This document shows positions 1 through 14,100 of a DNA stretch of 64,000 nucleotides, piece after piece. How positions within the stretch are numbered: position 1 is the first letter of the stretch; every line of letters starts with the position of its first letter. The DNA comes from Notolepis coatsorum. Taxonomy: Eukaryota; Chordata; Actinopteri; Aulopiformes; Paralepididae. The translations under genes were made by a program, and so were the position numbers. The stretch covers positions 116,037,127 through 116,101,126 of the forward strand of contig OZ020594.1 in the NCBI GenBank assembly GCA_963971535.1, given 5' to 3'. The notes beneath the pieces are model-generated. The model ran no database searches, had not been told where the DNA came from, and saw only the letters and a program-made list of their open reading frames with translations.

Positions 1-74
1 TTAAGTACCAGTGACGGGGCAAACACACTTTACCCACCCTCACTGTGATCTCTAATCTATTCCTCCGTTGACAG

Positions 75-135
75 GTATCCAAACTCAACCAGAAACTAAA
101 TGAAAGCAGAGAACTGTTAAAAACAAATGAGAACG
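75..135 (+). CDS. sass6: sass6 coding exon (end of coiled coil)
   Basis: The exon follows a pyrimidine-rich tract ending in ACAG and stops at a G|GTAAGG donor. It opens in phase 0 and ends after the first base of a codon. It encodes a charged, Lys/Glu/Asn-rich heptad-like stretch ([18 protein letters not shown]) typical of a coiled coil. The next exon is only 90 bp away, so these two exons kept ancestral spacing while the later introns expanded. Confidence 0.85.
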
Positions 136-3100
136 GTAAGGAAAGTGTTTAATAGTTTATCGTTTCAAAAGCAATTAAGCTATAACGACGACCAGTATTT
201 ATTTTTATTTTTCCTTTTACCACAGTGATAAGTTGGCTGAACAAACAGCTGAATGAAAATCAACTATCCAGAAAAGTCCTGCCTCCAGAAACCTTTGCGA
301 CTCCTTCAGTTGTGTCTGCAGCACCAGGACTGAGGGTCGGAAACGTCTCCCACTCTGTGGTAAGGATGGATTAGATAGATTGATAGAGAGATGATCATTA
401 TGTTATATGGAGGGGTTCTCAGATAGGATTGAGCTTTCATCTTATTTTTCACACCAGTGCTTGTATTCCTATGCTTTATTATTCTTGGCTCTATTTTAAT
501 CGAGTTATTATGTACTTTAGATACTATTGCTACCATGTATGCAGGGCTTGACATTAACACCCGCCACCCGAATATTTCCGCACGGATCGGAATATGGGCA
601 TGCACGTGGGAGCTCGCGCAAAATCTGCGAGGTTGCGCCCCGACGTTTTCGCTAATGTCCATTGGGAAATCGTGCCCCCCACTGAATTCTACCCCCGGGC
701 GCATGTGCAAAATCACCCAAATCATTCCACGTTGGGCAAAACATTTTTCCCAACATTTTCGCAGATGGAAGGGCATTGGGAAGTTGTAGAACCGACCCGA
801 GATCTACCCCTGTGCATATTTTCGCGGGGATCGGAAAACGGGCACACGCGTGGGAGCTCACGCAAAATCGTAGTTGCCCCCCTTTGGCTACCGAGAGTCA
901 TAGTTACTCCTACCGTTTACCCACGCTCTATTACCCGCCTGTGGAGGTCAGGAAACCTTGACCTTTGACCCCATCTCCAATTTGGCGTTAGATGTTATTT
1001 TAGCACACACCACATTACTGACATTTTGGATTAGATGTTATTTTAGATGTTTCTGTTCAAATAAAATCTTATGTCCAAACAAATGCATTGTCCAATTACC
1101 TATATTTATAACTTTTTGGGTGGGGGCGTGGGCGCATGGATTTTTGGCTGGTGAAAATGCTGAGTGGCTAGTGACTTTGGAAAATCACAGGAAAACCTGG
1201 TGAGCCAAAAAGTTAATGTCAAGCTCTGTGTTTCATTACATTTATATATTAGTGCTGTCAGGCGATTAAAAAAATGTATCTAATTAATTACAGGATTTGT
1301 AATTAATTAATCTAATTAATCGCATTTTAATCGCATAACCATTTTAGGCCCGATATACTATATTCTATAATCATATTTCAAATGGCAGAATTCAGTACTG
1401 TATCTACAAAACCTTCTGTTTAATCATCTTCCATTTATTAATTTGCTTAGATTTTTCAGGTCTGGTAATTTTTAGCATGGTGTTATTCACAGTCAAAGAA
1501 AAATTCATTAAAATGAATTGATATTCTCATTTGGTTGATTGATTGAAAACTTTATTAACAGATTGCAGAATGGGTACAATACAGTACAGCTCAATACACA
1601 CAATTGTTAAGGGGATGCAGACCAGAGAAAGACTTTCGTCTTGTTTACATCAGGGTCCCCCATTTTCAATTCATCAGGACATATATGACATACATGACAT
1701 ACAGTACTGCTACATCTATACATTTATGACATACCAGATTTGCAAATACAGTACTGTTTGTGATACAAAAAGAGTCAAGAAAAGGGAGTATATACATTTG
1801 ACGTAAAAACTGTACATTGGAGGAGGTTGGGTGGGGTTGTGTGGGGGGGGGGGGGCGGGTTGGGTACATTTGGGATATTGACATCCATACTGGGTCATTT
1901 ACATTGGCGGGGGTTGGGGGGGGGGGGGGAACACTGTACAAACAAGCAAAACTGTACATTGGGGGGGGGGGGGACACTGTACAAACAAGCAAAACTGTAC
2001 ATTGGAATATTGACAAGACCATACTAGGTTCATTACAATTTACTCAAGCCTAGTAACAGACACAGTATTTCTGACACTGGGAATACATTCCCTGAGATCC
2101 ATAGATGTCCCTAGAATCAGATACCAAGAACATGCAAATGGTCCATTTAAAAAAAAAATCTGTAAATGTTTATTCTACGTTCTTATGGAATTAATGAGAT
2201 TTAAATATATATATATATATTTAAAAAAAAAATATATATATATATATATATATTTTGTATTTATTTTGAGTAAATTTTCGCGATAATTTGCTGTGTAATT
2301 AATTAATCTAATTAACGCGATAAACTGACAGTATATATACATACATACATATGTACCAATTATTTGCTTGTTCTATTCTCCATCCATCTATTATTTACAT
2401 TTACATTTAGTCATTTAGCTGACGCTTTTATCCAAAGCGACTTACAAGTTCTGTACAACTCTTATCAGCTGAGAAACAATGTTCATCAAAGTGTTGAGTG
2501 CTACAGTGTAGGTTAGTTTATTAGGACAGGTGCATGACAGTAATGTTAGTTCGGGTTTTTTTTTTACATTTTTTTTTTTTTACATTTTCATTATTTCAGA
2601 TAATGGTTGAAGAAGTGCGTCTTTAGTCGACGGCGATCTATTATCCATTGCAACACTATATTATCACCGACATCCTGTTGGGGGATCCCCTTTTTAACTG
2701 CTCATCTGAGGTTTCTCTCCTCCTCTCCGCCTGTGTTGTTTTTTCCCCCTATTGCCAGGTTTTAGTGAGTCGTTCCTCATCTTCATTGGTGAAAGTCTGG
2801 GAGTGTTGCAAATGTGGATATTATGGTGTTTTTTGTTCTGGATCTATTGTGATGTTTCTTCTTGACCTATAAATAGGGTTGGGCATCGTTTGGATTTGAA
2901 CGATTCCGATTCTCAATTTCGATTCCTGTTCTAAACTATTCTCGATTCCGATTATTTGAGGTGCAGGTCAAAACAGGTCACAGCTTATTTCGCAGGAGAC
3001 TTTCTTTTTTTTGTATCCCTTTTTTTCCCTTCATACTATTCACATTGTCAGTTGACTTGATACAGTTTAATTTGGTTGCTGTACTGTAACTAGGGTATTA

Positions 3101-5081
3101 ATGAACAAATATGGACAAGCTAGCCTAGCTGTTGGCCAAAAACACCTCATAGTTTTAAGCTAGGCTAGCTGGTACGCATCCGCTTCCATTCATTTGTGCT
3201 AAGCTAGACTAGCTTGCAGCCAGATAGCTTTCTACTGGACACACTGAGATAGGGCTGTCATGATTAGTCGACCATGTCGATGTCCTCTACCATTAAATTT
3301 AGTCGATTTGCATATTCATGATCGATGCATCGTATTGTTGTTACTTGGATGCCTTTTGCCGTGCAAATGGCAGATGTTCAAAGTCATAACATGCGTAACG
3401 TGTAATCTAACCAGTGCGCAATGAATCACGTTCAAAATATAAATAACCACTATTCGTGATTCTGCCTAGAGCCAGGAATCGACGGAGGGAGGGGCTGAGC
3501 CGATACCCCCCACCTTCACTTTGAGAAGCTAAGACAGCTCTTCAGCCCTGCGTTCTACAGCCTGTCATAACTCCTTGCGAGTCGTGCTGTTTCTATGTAA
3601 ACTCCTCGAGCAACGGGTCCAATAAATGTGTCTAACATGCTTTACATCCTCGCCATTACTGTATGCCCACGTCGCGGTAAAAACCTTAACTAACGTTAGC
3701 TGCTAACTAGGGGTGTAACGATGCATCGAAATGCATCGATCCTAATGTGACGATTCAACCGCATCGATTTGAAAATGTTAGAATCGATTAGAATCGAAAT
3801 AAAATAAATATATATATTTTTTTTAGGGATGTCCGATATTATCGGCCTACCGATATTATCGGCCGATATCGGCATTAAAATGTGATATCTGAAAATATAT
3901 ATATATATTTTTTTTTTTCTATAACCTTTATTTACCCAGGCAAGCAAGTAAGAACTAATTCTGATTTTATTTATTGTCAAAGGTATGCATAATGTTGTGT
4001 TAATTCCACAACAAGAGATATGTAATGTTAATTACCTGAAATTATTCCATTTTTGGGGGGGGCCCTGCATATATCGGTATCGGTTGATATCGGTATCGGA
4101 AATTAAGAGTTAGACAATATCGGTATATCGGTATCGGTAAAAAAGCCAATATCGAGCATCTCTAGTTTTTTTTCTTTGTGTGTGTATTGTTTTTATTGAC
4201 CTATAGTCCATTCATGCTGAGTGAATCAGTTCCCCCACCCACATTTGTGTATTAAATTTTTTTTGGGGAATTAACTGATCGAATCGAATCGTGGTCAAAT
4301 GAAGAGATTTCATGATGCATTGAATCGTTGCCTGAAGAATCGTAATCGAATCTAATCGTTGTGAGGTCGAATCGTTAGACCCCTACTGCTAACTAAGCTA
4401 AGCAAAAATAGCTTACAGGCACAGGAGAAATTGGTTTTGTGGAGTTCCAATAGTGAGGAATTGTTTGTTTATTGTTTAAAAGGATCCCCATTAGCTGCCA
4501 CCTAAGGGTGCTTTCACACCAGAGCTGTTTGGTCCGGACTATCGGACCAGAATTCGATAGTCCGCTTTTTTGGGGTGGTGTGAATGCTCAGTCGAACTCT
4601 GGTGCGGACCAAACACGCAAACTCTGGTCCGCCTGAAAACGTAGGTCTCGGTTCGCTTCATCGGACCAAACGCGGACCAAATATAGGAAGTGAGTCACGA
4701 CTCTCACGAGCAGAGCGCTAAATTACTACCTAACCAATCAGATCTGCGATATGAGGTAGCGTCATGAGCAGAGCAATGTGTGTGGACAAGAGGCGGGTTG
4801 CTACGTTTACTGTAGGGAGGGGCTTTTAGAGACCCATGTTTTTTTTTGCTTCGAAAAGAGGGACATCCTCTCAATATGCGGGACGCGGGACATTCGGTCA
4901 AATGGTGGAACTGGAGTCAGACGGGGCTCGCAGTCACACACACACACACACACACACACACGCGCGCGCGGAAAAAAAAACTCCTCACCGGTCATCGTCA
5001 CCGGTGCTTCATGCAATCAAACCGAGAGACCGTCTGCTCCCCGACTTTCTCTCCGCTACACTCCTCCCGCTGCGTCTACTA

Positions 5082-5142
<61 letters not shown>

Positions 5143-8100
5143 AGGGCTCGCATTCACACACACACATTTTCACTCTGTTGTGTCCAATAGACGAGCGCCC
5201 TTTTCGACCGTGTGACATTGTTCAGAAAGTTTGGTGCGCTTGACAAATTGCAATGTGAATGCAGACGCACCAAATGAAGAATGCAACACTGTTGCAACTT
5301 CACCCCCAGAATCGCACAGAGTCCACAAACTATATGTGAAAGCGCAAGTGGCGAGCTAGTCTTCCTGGGGTCCACACAGAAAGACAACACAAAACATAAC
5401 AATACATGAGATACATCACAATTCACTTAATTAACAATGATAATCTAAAAACAGTAAAACATTGTAGACATCATTATAAACATCAGAATATTTTGCTCAC
5501 ATATTTAAGTAGTGCATTCTCAGGTGGTATTTAAAAGACACTTTTCTATTCAATTTACTTATGTTCAGTGGACAGTTATTCCAATGATTGATGGCACGAT
5601 AAACAACAGTCCTCTTTAAAGCATTTGATTTTGGACGTGGTAACATAATCTGTCCATCGGCTGACCTAGTAAAATGAGAATGAACCCGACTGCATCTGAC
5701 AATTTGTTTGTATAAGAAAACAGGTTGAGACGAAAAGACAGTGTTCCTGAAAAATGTAACCGTGTTGAAAACCAGCCTATTCTCTACCGTTAACCATGAG
5801 AGTTGACAGTGCATAGTGATAGTGTTTGTTCTCATGGAACAATGTAAGACTAACCTTGCAGCTCTGTTCTGGGCAGTTTGCAATTTCTTTAGTTGATCTT
5901 TGGATGCAGAGGTGGATGAAAGGTGGGGGGGGGGGGGCTGAGCCCATCTCTCTCTTTCTCTCTACGTTAATGATGGTGATCAATGAAGTAGCCAAAAGTT
6001 ACACTATAAAAACTAACTGGATAGTTGATGATAATAAATATTTCACTGATTTGAATTAAATATGTATATAGCCTATATATAAAAAATACATTTTAATTGT
6101 ATCTCCTCTGCTGGCACAAGCACTACCATAGCGTGGAGTGGAGAGATAACACACAATACATATACATGTAATAATTCATTGAGAATTAAATCTCTAAAGT
6201 AAGAATAATAAATCTCAACATTTGAGAATAAAATCTAAAGTAAATTTTGTTCCCTGTTTTTCAACATTTAGCTACAGGCATGGATACAATGTATGTAATG
6301 ATAAATAATGTGATAGGAACGGGCGGGTGTTATTATTATTTCAAGAAAATAAAGTAGCTATAATGAGTCAATAGATAAAAAGCAGTAATGGCATGTAGGT
6401 TACTCACCTTACTCGTGTAAGTTAAGTTAAGAAGTCTTTATTTGTCATCAGATTAACACACACACACAAACACACACATGCGATGGGTGACCCACAGGAA
6501 CACACACATGCACTGAGTCGCTGACGAAATGTTCTCGGCACCTCCCATCCCGTCGTCCTTCCCCCCCAAGGGCAGCCGGGAGCAGACATGGGCTGCAGCG
6601 AGCGCCGCGCCCGGGGACCAATCCAAGTGCTCCTGTCCGTCTTCGTCAGGGACACAACAGCGTTAGCGATCTGTTGTGCATGTTTTTCCATTGGGTTTAT
6701 CTTATCGGAGGGGGGGGGGGGGGGGGGGGGGGCACGGGGAGAACATGCAAACTCCACAAAAGGGTCCGGGAGATACCCCACCTGGGTAACTGGCAACCTG
6801 GTCCCCAAGCGGGAATCGAACCCAGGACCTTCTAGCTGTGAGGCGACAGTGTTAACCACTACACCACTGTGCCGCCATAGAAGGCATCCATACAGTAAGC
6901 ATCCACACTACACAGCATGTATAGACTTATATAGATGTATATGGGGAATCAGAGGGCACGCTCCAGGCTGCATGGGGAATCAGAGGGCACACTCCCGGCT
7001 GCATGGGGAATCAGAGGGCACGCTCCAGGCTGCATGGGGAATCAGAGGGCACGCTCCAGGCTGCACTTATATAGATTTATATGGGGAATCAGAGGGCACG
7101 CTCCAGGTTGCATGGGGAATCAGAGGGCACACTCCAGGCTGCATGGGGAATCAGAGGGCACGCTCCAGGCTGCATGGGGAATCAGAGGGCACACTCCAGG
7201 CTGCATGGGGAATCAGAGGGCACGCTCCAGGCTGCATGGGGAATCAGAGGGCACATTCCAGGCTGCACTTATATAGATTTATATGGGGAATCAGAGGGCA
7301 CGCTCCAGGTTGCATGGGGAATCAGAGGGCACACTCCAGGCTGCATGGGGAATCAGAGGGCACGCTCCAGGCTGCACTTATATAGATTTATATGGGGAAT
7401 CAGAGGGCACGCTCCAGGTTGCACTTGAATGTGCAGACTGGGATGTGTTCCGCGATAACACAGACAATATTAATGACTACAGGACTTTATTTGTACTCTG
7501 GTAGAAGAAACAATCCCCTCTACAACTATTAGAGTTTACCCAAACCAAAAGCCCTGGGTAGACAAATCCGTCCGTGAGGCTCTGAAAGCGTAAACCTCAG
7601 CCTATAACGCCTGGCTTGTGACAGGCAACATGAATGAACACAAGGCGGCGAGATACAACGTAAGGAGGACAGTAATAAGAGGCAAAACGGCGCTATAGGG
7701 ATAAAGTTGAACTTCAGTTTGAACAGGCTGACTCTAGAGGTATGTGGCAGGGCCTCAGAACGATGACAGATTACAAAGGCAACTCCCTCAAGCTGAACAG
7801 TGACATCTCCTTAGCAAATGATCTCAATACCTTCTATGCGAGGTTTGAGACTGGGAATAACAACACCAGCCTACAAACCACTGCAATGGGGGGGGGGGGG
7901 GGGGGCACTGCAGATGGAGACTCAGTGTTCAGGATAACAGAACATGAGGTGAGGAGAACCTTTAAGAAAGTGAATATCAGGAAGGCAGCAGGACCGGACG
8001 GTATCCCCGGCCGCGTCCTAAAAGTCTGTGCCGACCAATTGGCCCCGGTATTCACTGACATATTTAACCTGTCCTTAGAACAGGCTGTCATCCCCACCTG

Positions 8101-11100
8101 TCTGAAGAAGTCCACCATTATCCCTGTACCCAAAAAATCCATGCCCGCTTGCCTCAACGACTACCACCCTGTAGCTCTCACCTCCATAGCCATGAAGTGC
8201 TTTGAGAAGCTAGTGAAGGGCTACATCTGTTCCTCCCTCCCCATCAACCTGGCCTGCAATTTGCATATCGCCCCAACAGGTCCACGGAGGACGCCATAGC
8301 CCATGTGCTGCACACAGCAGCATCACACCTGGACAAGAGGCAGGGGCACTATGTGAGAATGCTATTCATGGACTACAGCTCAGCATTAAATACCATAGTC
8401 CCCTCCAAACTCATAGCCAAGCTCAGGGACCGGGGCTTGAACTATGACCTCTGCCAGTGGGTCTTGGACTTCCTGACGGGTAGACCCCAGGTGGTGAGAG
8501 CAGGCAACTGCACCTCCTCATCCATCACTCTTAACATAGGGGCCCCCCAGGGCTGTGTCCTGAGTCCCCTCCTCTACTCCCTGTACACACATGACTGTGT
8601 GGCACAGCGGAACAACAACACAATCGTCAAATTTGCTGACGACACAGTAGTGGTGGGCCTGATCTCTGCAAACGATGAAAGGGCCTACCTGGAAGAGGTA
8701 GAGAATCTGGTGCGGTGGTGTCAGGAGAACTGCCTCTCCCTGAACGTCAGCAAAACAAAAGAAATGATTGTGGACTTTAGGAGGTCGGGGGTCAGGGACT
8801 ACAGCCCCCTCAGCATCGACGGGGCACCGGTTGAGAGAGTGAACAGTTTTAAGTACCTCGGAGTCCACATATCCGAGGACTTGACATGGACCACACACAT
8901 TGACAGTGTAATCAAGAAGGCACAGCAACGCCTCTACTTCCTTAGGCGCCTAAGGAAGTTCAAAGTGAGTCAGAAGATCCTTAAGAACTTCTACTCATGC
9001 ACAATAGAGAGCATCCTGACTGGCAATATCACCTCCTGGTTTGGGAATAGCACAGCACAAGACTGCAGCAGACTACAGAGAGTGGCACGTTCAGCCGAAC
9101 GCACAATTGGAGGTGGGCTTCCCACTCTCCAAGACATTTACAACAAGCGTTGCATGGGTAAGGCTAAGAGAATAATCAAAGACTCTAGCCACCCAAACAA
9201 TTGCCTCTTTGAACTGCTGCGGTCAGGCAAGCTATACCGGAGTCTCATGGCAAGCACAGAGAGACTCAGAAGGAGCTTCTATCCCCAGGCCATCAGGATG
9301 CTCAATGACAATAACACTATGTAACAAACCATCAAATACACTCACAGCCTGCCTGTATCACAAACAGTACTGTATTTGTAAATCTGGTATGTCATAAATG
9401 TATATGACATACCAGCAGTACTGTATCTGTATGTCGTGTATGTCCTAAATGTCATGATGAATTGAAAATGGGGGACAAGATGAAAGTCTTTCTCTGGTCT
9501 GAATCCCTGTTACAACCCCAGTATGTCTAGGGGAAGGGGTGAATAACATAAAAGATGATTGTGTTGTAATTAGTGATAAATGAACCAAATGATAAATAAT
9601 TCAATGCCCACAACAAGTTTAGGTGAAAGAAAGTAATATATTGTGCCTTTTATATATACAAACAAAACAGACTAATACACAATGACAATGGTGGATTTGA
9701 TACACACAACCAAGGGGAAAGGGGGGGGAGAAGGGAAAAGGAGCTTGAATGATGCCAAAGGAATAAACTAAGTAAAACAAAACACAACTAACTCAGTAAG
9801 GAATATCTTGTCTACCTATACACAAACACAAAGGTCAAATAAAACCTACTGCTCACTACCTACACTGACTAACCAAACATATGTCCAAAACATACAATGA
9901 GTGGCATCACTCCTGACCTAGTGTGTCTAGACAATACTATCACTACGTGTAGCACCAAATGTGTTGGGCCCCTTACCTGCTCCAATTCCCAACCCACACA
10001 CACACATACACTTGTACCAAGTTGGCTAAATATATCAGAGTCAAACATTTAACCAACAGCATAGAGACAAAAAGAAGGGAAGGAAACAGAAAGTGCTACA
10101 TGGGTTTTAAAACAAGAGGAGGGCTTCCGATTGGTCAACTGGTGATTTGCTTGATGGCTGGGATGACTGGCTGGTTTCCAATTAGTGTCCTGATGAAGGA
10201 CAGGAACCTGGATCAGAGTATAGCAGGTGGAGGGAGTGGGAGAGAGAGAGAGAAGGAGAGGGAGAGAGAAAGAGAGAGAAAGGGGGTGGGGGGCACAAAA
10301 GTACAAACAACATACAACAGCCACATGCTGGAACGTAACACCCCCACACACAAAAACAAACCCATTACCCAAAAAATAACAAGAGGGCGGTTGGTACAAC
10401 AACCACTCGGGTCGATTATGACGATTCGACAGCTACGGGGAACGAGTCGACGGCAAACGGAACATGGGTCGACAAACGGAGAACGAGTCGACAGCAACAG
10501 AAAACTAGTCAGCGGCAACAGAAAACAAGTCGACAGAAACAGAGAACGAGTCGACAACAGAAAAAGAAAAGTAAACCAAACAGTAGACACTGGAGCAAAC
10601 ACACTATTGTTTAGTTGTTTGTCATCAACATCATCAGTAACACCAGAAGCAATCACCTGAACTGAAGCAACTGAGGTGGTTGCTTTTCCCTCTACCTCCT
10701 CTGGCTGAGGGTTCCCTCTAAGGTGATACAACTTCAACATGTTAACATGGCAAACACGAGTCTTGCGCTTGCGGTCAGGGGTACTTATCAAAAGGCCTAC
10801 AACCTTTTCACAAGTCACAGGTAACTGAGGAATACAGCCACTCTTGGTCTGGTCTGTAGAGTTTGGGTGACCTTTGGTCTCTTCCAGTGGGCACCTGGAG
10901 ACATCAGGGCTAGCAGTTAGAATGTCATCACTAACAAACAAGGATGTTAACACAGAGTCAGCCAGATTAACCATATCACCCATTTCTTCCTCTTTTTGTA
11001 ACTGAGCGTGGGTGTCCATGCAGGCAGGGAAGGCCTCAGGGAATAACTGACTAACACAGGACACTGCTGATCCAATACTTCTAGCACTGGCATCACTTTT

Positions 11101-14100
11101 CCTCCAGCTATGTCATTACCCATAATGAAGGCAACACCTTCAATTGGCAATGCATGACGCACAGCAATATCAAAGAACCCAGAAGCCAAAGCTGACTGGA
11201 CGTGGACCTTATGCAATGGCACAGGAATGAAACCCATTTCAATTCCCTGCACTATAACACTAGAGCCACAGGACGTTTGGTCAGAAAAGGGCAGAACGTT
11301 AGCAAGCAGGAAGGACTGCTTAGCACCAGTATCCCTTAGGATATGAACAGACTTCTGATCACTCGGATTTCCAGTGAGCGAAATTAACCCATCAAAAATG
11401 AATGGCTTAAAACTAGAGTTGTTCCGATACCGATACCAGTATCGGAAAAGCCGCCGATACTGCCTATAATGCTTGTATCGGTATCGGCCGATGCTGCTCT
11501 AATGCTGCGCTCCGATACCATATGACGTAATTTATCAACAACACTGTCGTCTGTTGAGTGAGCATTATAAAACAAACGTGTGCTTAATCGACCGTGAATT
11601 AAAGTGTCAATGCCATTTGTCATTTTAACAGCAGATACTTTCTTAAATGTCATCGTCCCGACAGAGCGGTGTTGACGGGGAGCTCATGGGTTCGCTTGGT
11701 GGCTGGTGGCTGGTCGGTTAGCATTGAACAGCTAACCGAAAGCTAGCTTTAACGTTACCTTGGCTAAAGTTGGGGCTATTCATAATCCAGCAATAATGGC
11801 TGCAGACCTGCAAGCAAAGTACAGCAAGTTGGCAAAGGAGTATTCGTTAAATCACAATGTCACCAGTAACGTTACAGTCTTTCCATATACCGGTAGCTCA
11901 TGCTATGCTAACCTAGCTCACGTTGACGTCGTCATTGAGACCATTAATGACATGTTGCGGACAGCCATATCAGTGACAATGTTTAGCTTTTAGTGCCAAA
12001 TGATAAGGGTCTGAGGCGGAGTCTCAAAAGAGAATGTTGAATATTTATTGTGCAAAAATCACAACAGATCCTCTGCTACTGAAACGGAGCCTTGTAGACT
12101 GAGTAGGGTATATCTGCAGAGCCACTGGGTAGCGAGTGCAGCAACGTATAATGTCTGTGTGGATCATTGGAGTAGGGTATATCTGCAGTGCTGCAGCCCC
12201 ATACTCATTGATTAATGATACTAATACAAATCTATACAATCACCTGTTGTTGAATAAATACCATTACTTTCTAGTTATTACTAAAAAACAGTATATATAA
12301 AACAGTATTTGTTAAAAAAAAAAAAAAAAAAGTATAATTTATATAATGTCGTTTTTTCATTTATTTTTTTATGTATGCACTGGTATCGGATAAGTATTGG
12401 TATCGGCCGATACCCAAAGCGTAGGTATCGGAATCGGATCGGAAAGGAAAAAATGGTATCGGAACATCTCTACTTAAAACTAGGATCCGGTTCGGTGGGC
12501 TGACCTGAGGCAGACGGCCTAATTGTCTTAACAAAGCCTACCCCTTTTGTCTGGCCTGAACTCTGACCTTGCTGTTGTTTACGTTTAAGAATGTGGCAGT
12601 CAGCAATGAGATGCCCAGTCTTATGGCAGTAATAACATTCACGGTTGGTTTTTGAGTGGGCAGGTGGCAGTGTCATATGGATTGATTGCGACACGGGGCC
12701 TTCAGGAAGTGACCCTGCAAACGTAACACTACGGGATGGTGTAAAGACCGTTTTGTGAATAAGCGTGAACTCATCTGCAAACACTGCAGCCTCTGACAAA
12801 GAAGTTACCTTCTGCTCATTTAAGTAGACCACAATGCGTTCAGACACACAATTCTTAAATTCCTCCTACAGTATTAGCTCTCTAAGAGAGTTGTAGTCAG
12901 TAGACTTGTTAGCACTACACCACTTGTCAAAGAGAGTTCCCTTATCTATACTGAACTCAACAAATGTCTGACTTGAGGACTTCTTGTGATTCCTGAATCG
13001 TTGCCTATAGGCCTCTGGCACCAACTCATATGCACGGAGAACAACAGACTTCACAATGTCATATTGCAATGAATCATCAATGGACAGAGAAGAAATCACC
13101 TCCTGAGCTTTTCCACTCAGTTTACACTGTAACAATAGAGGCCATGCCTCCTTCGGCCACTGAAGGGATGTAGCAATACGCTCAAATGCACTGAAGTAGA
13201 CATCTACTTCGGTCTCCTGAAAAGGTGGAACTAGAGATATATTTTTACTTATGTCAAATGACCTAGACAGAATTGATTGAGATGAAGATGGTGCCATCGG
13301 AGACTGGAAACTGGAAACCATTTTCCAACTCCAGCTGTCGTATTTTAACAGCCGTTTCAGCCTCGATTTCCAGCTTGCGTACTGCTAGCCTGAAATCAAT
13401 TTGTCGTGCCTCAGCCTTCTCTTGAGCTTCCATGTGAAGCCGAGTCAAGCACATTTTCATTCGTGCTTCAATCACTGAACTGGTTGAGCTAGGAGAGAGC
13501 GGGTCAAAGCGAGGTAAGGTAGCAGGTGGTTTCACCTCTGCCTTCGCACCCAAGCCAACCGGTGACTTTTGTTGCTCCTCCTGAAACAAAGGCGAACTAA
13601 CTTCTGTAGTCCCCTCTTCCTCCAAGGCACTAGGACCAGGCTGCTCTGGCAACACAATTCTCGGGCTTCCAATTTGCCACAATGTTCTGCAACAGCCTTG
13701 GCAGTCATTTTAACGACACGTTTCCCATTGACGTCACCGCTAGCAGCGGAGGGCACTGTGGTCTCCATGGAAACGTTTGACGCCGGTTTGCGCGTCTCCA
13801 TGTTATTAGATAGTCTGAGTTAAAACGAGATGGCTGGCGAGTCGCGCAACAAAGTCAATACAAAAAGGTCCGCGTGTAAAAGTCAAGTGTTATTCCACTT
13901 CAGCAACCATGGATTTATGCTCAACCCCAAGTTATGTGCGCGCACAATTTTTACATGGCCATGCATTTATATAGCGCTATAAACATACCTCCTTGCGTTG
14001 GGTACCATGCTGTCGCTCACGGACCAGTACTCGCGGTCCAGTACTGTTCCTCAGCCAAACTTCGGGTCAGCACCGGTGCGTTCCTCGTCCACGAACGGCT

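Larger units (their letters stand above)
4460..5910 (-). mobile_element. LINE 3' end, antisense, split by a DNA insertion
   Basis: On the minus strand this has the C-terminal end of a reverse transcriptase ORF (5883-5497), then a 3' UTR with the TGGACCCCAGGAAGACTAG motif, and an AATAAACAAACAA tail near 4460. The 3' UTR is split by an insertion at about 4503-5349: AAGGATCCCCATTAGCTGCCA on one side continues as GAGCTAGTCTTCCTGGGGTCC on the other. A related 3' UTR fragment recurs at 61131-61200. Confidence 0.6.

Noticed and set aside
4778..5218. Several open frames rich in Thr-His or Cys-Val
   Set aside because: They are translations of (CA)n tracts with no conserved motif.
6588..7504. A 265-codon open frame through the SINE and the 31-bp array
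   Set aside because: It is the minisatellite read in a rotating frame plus antisense SINE sequence; no start context or domain supports a protein.
8518..8928. Minus-strand 136-codon frame, and its mirror at 45252-45470
   Set aside because: They are antisense of the L2 reverse transcriptase.
12045..12239. Minus-strand open frame inside hAT 11414-12472 as a transposase piece
   Set aside because: It has no hAT motif, and the collinear region of 57260-58318 does not keep the frame.
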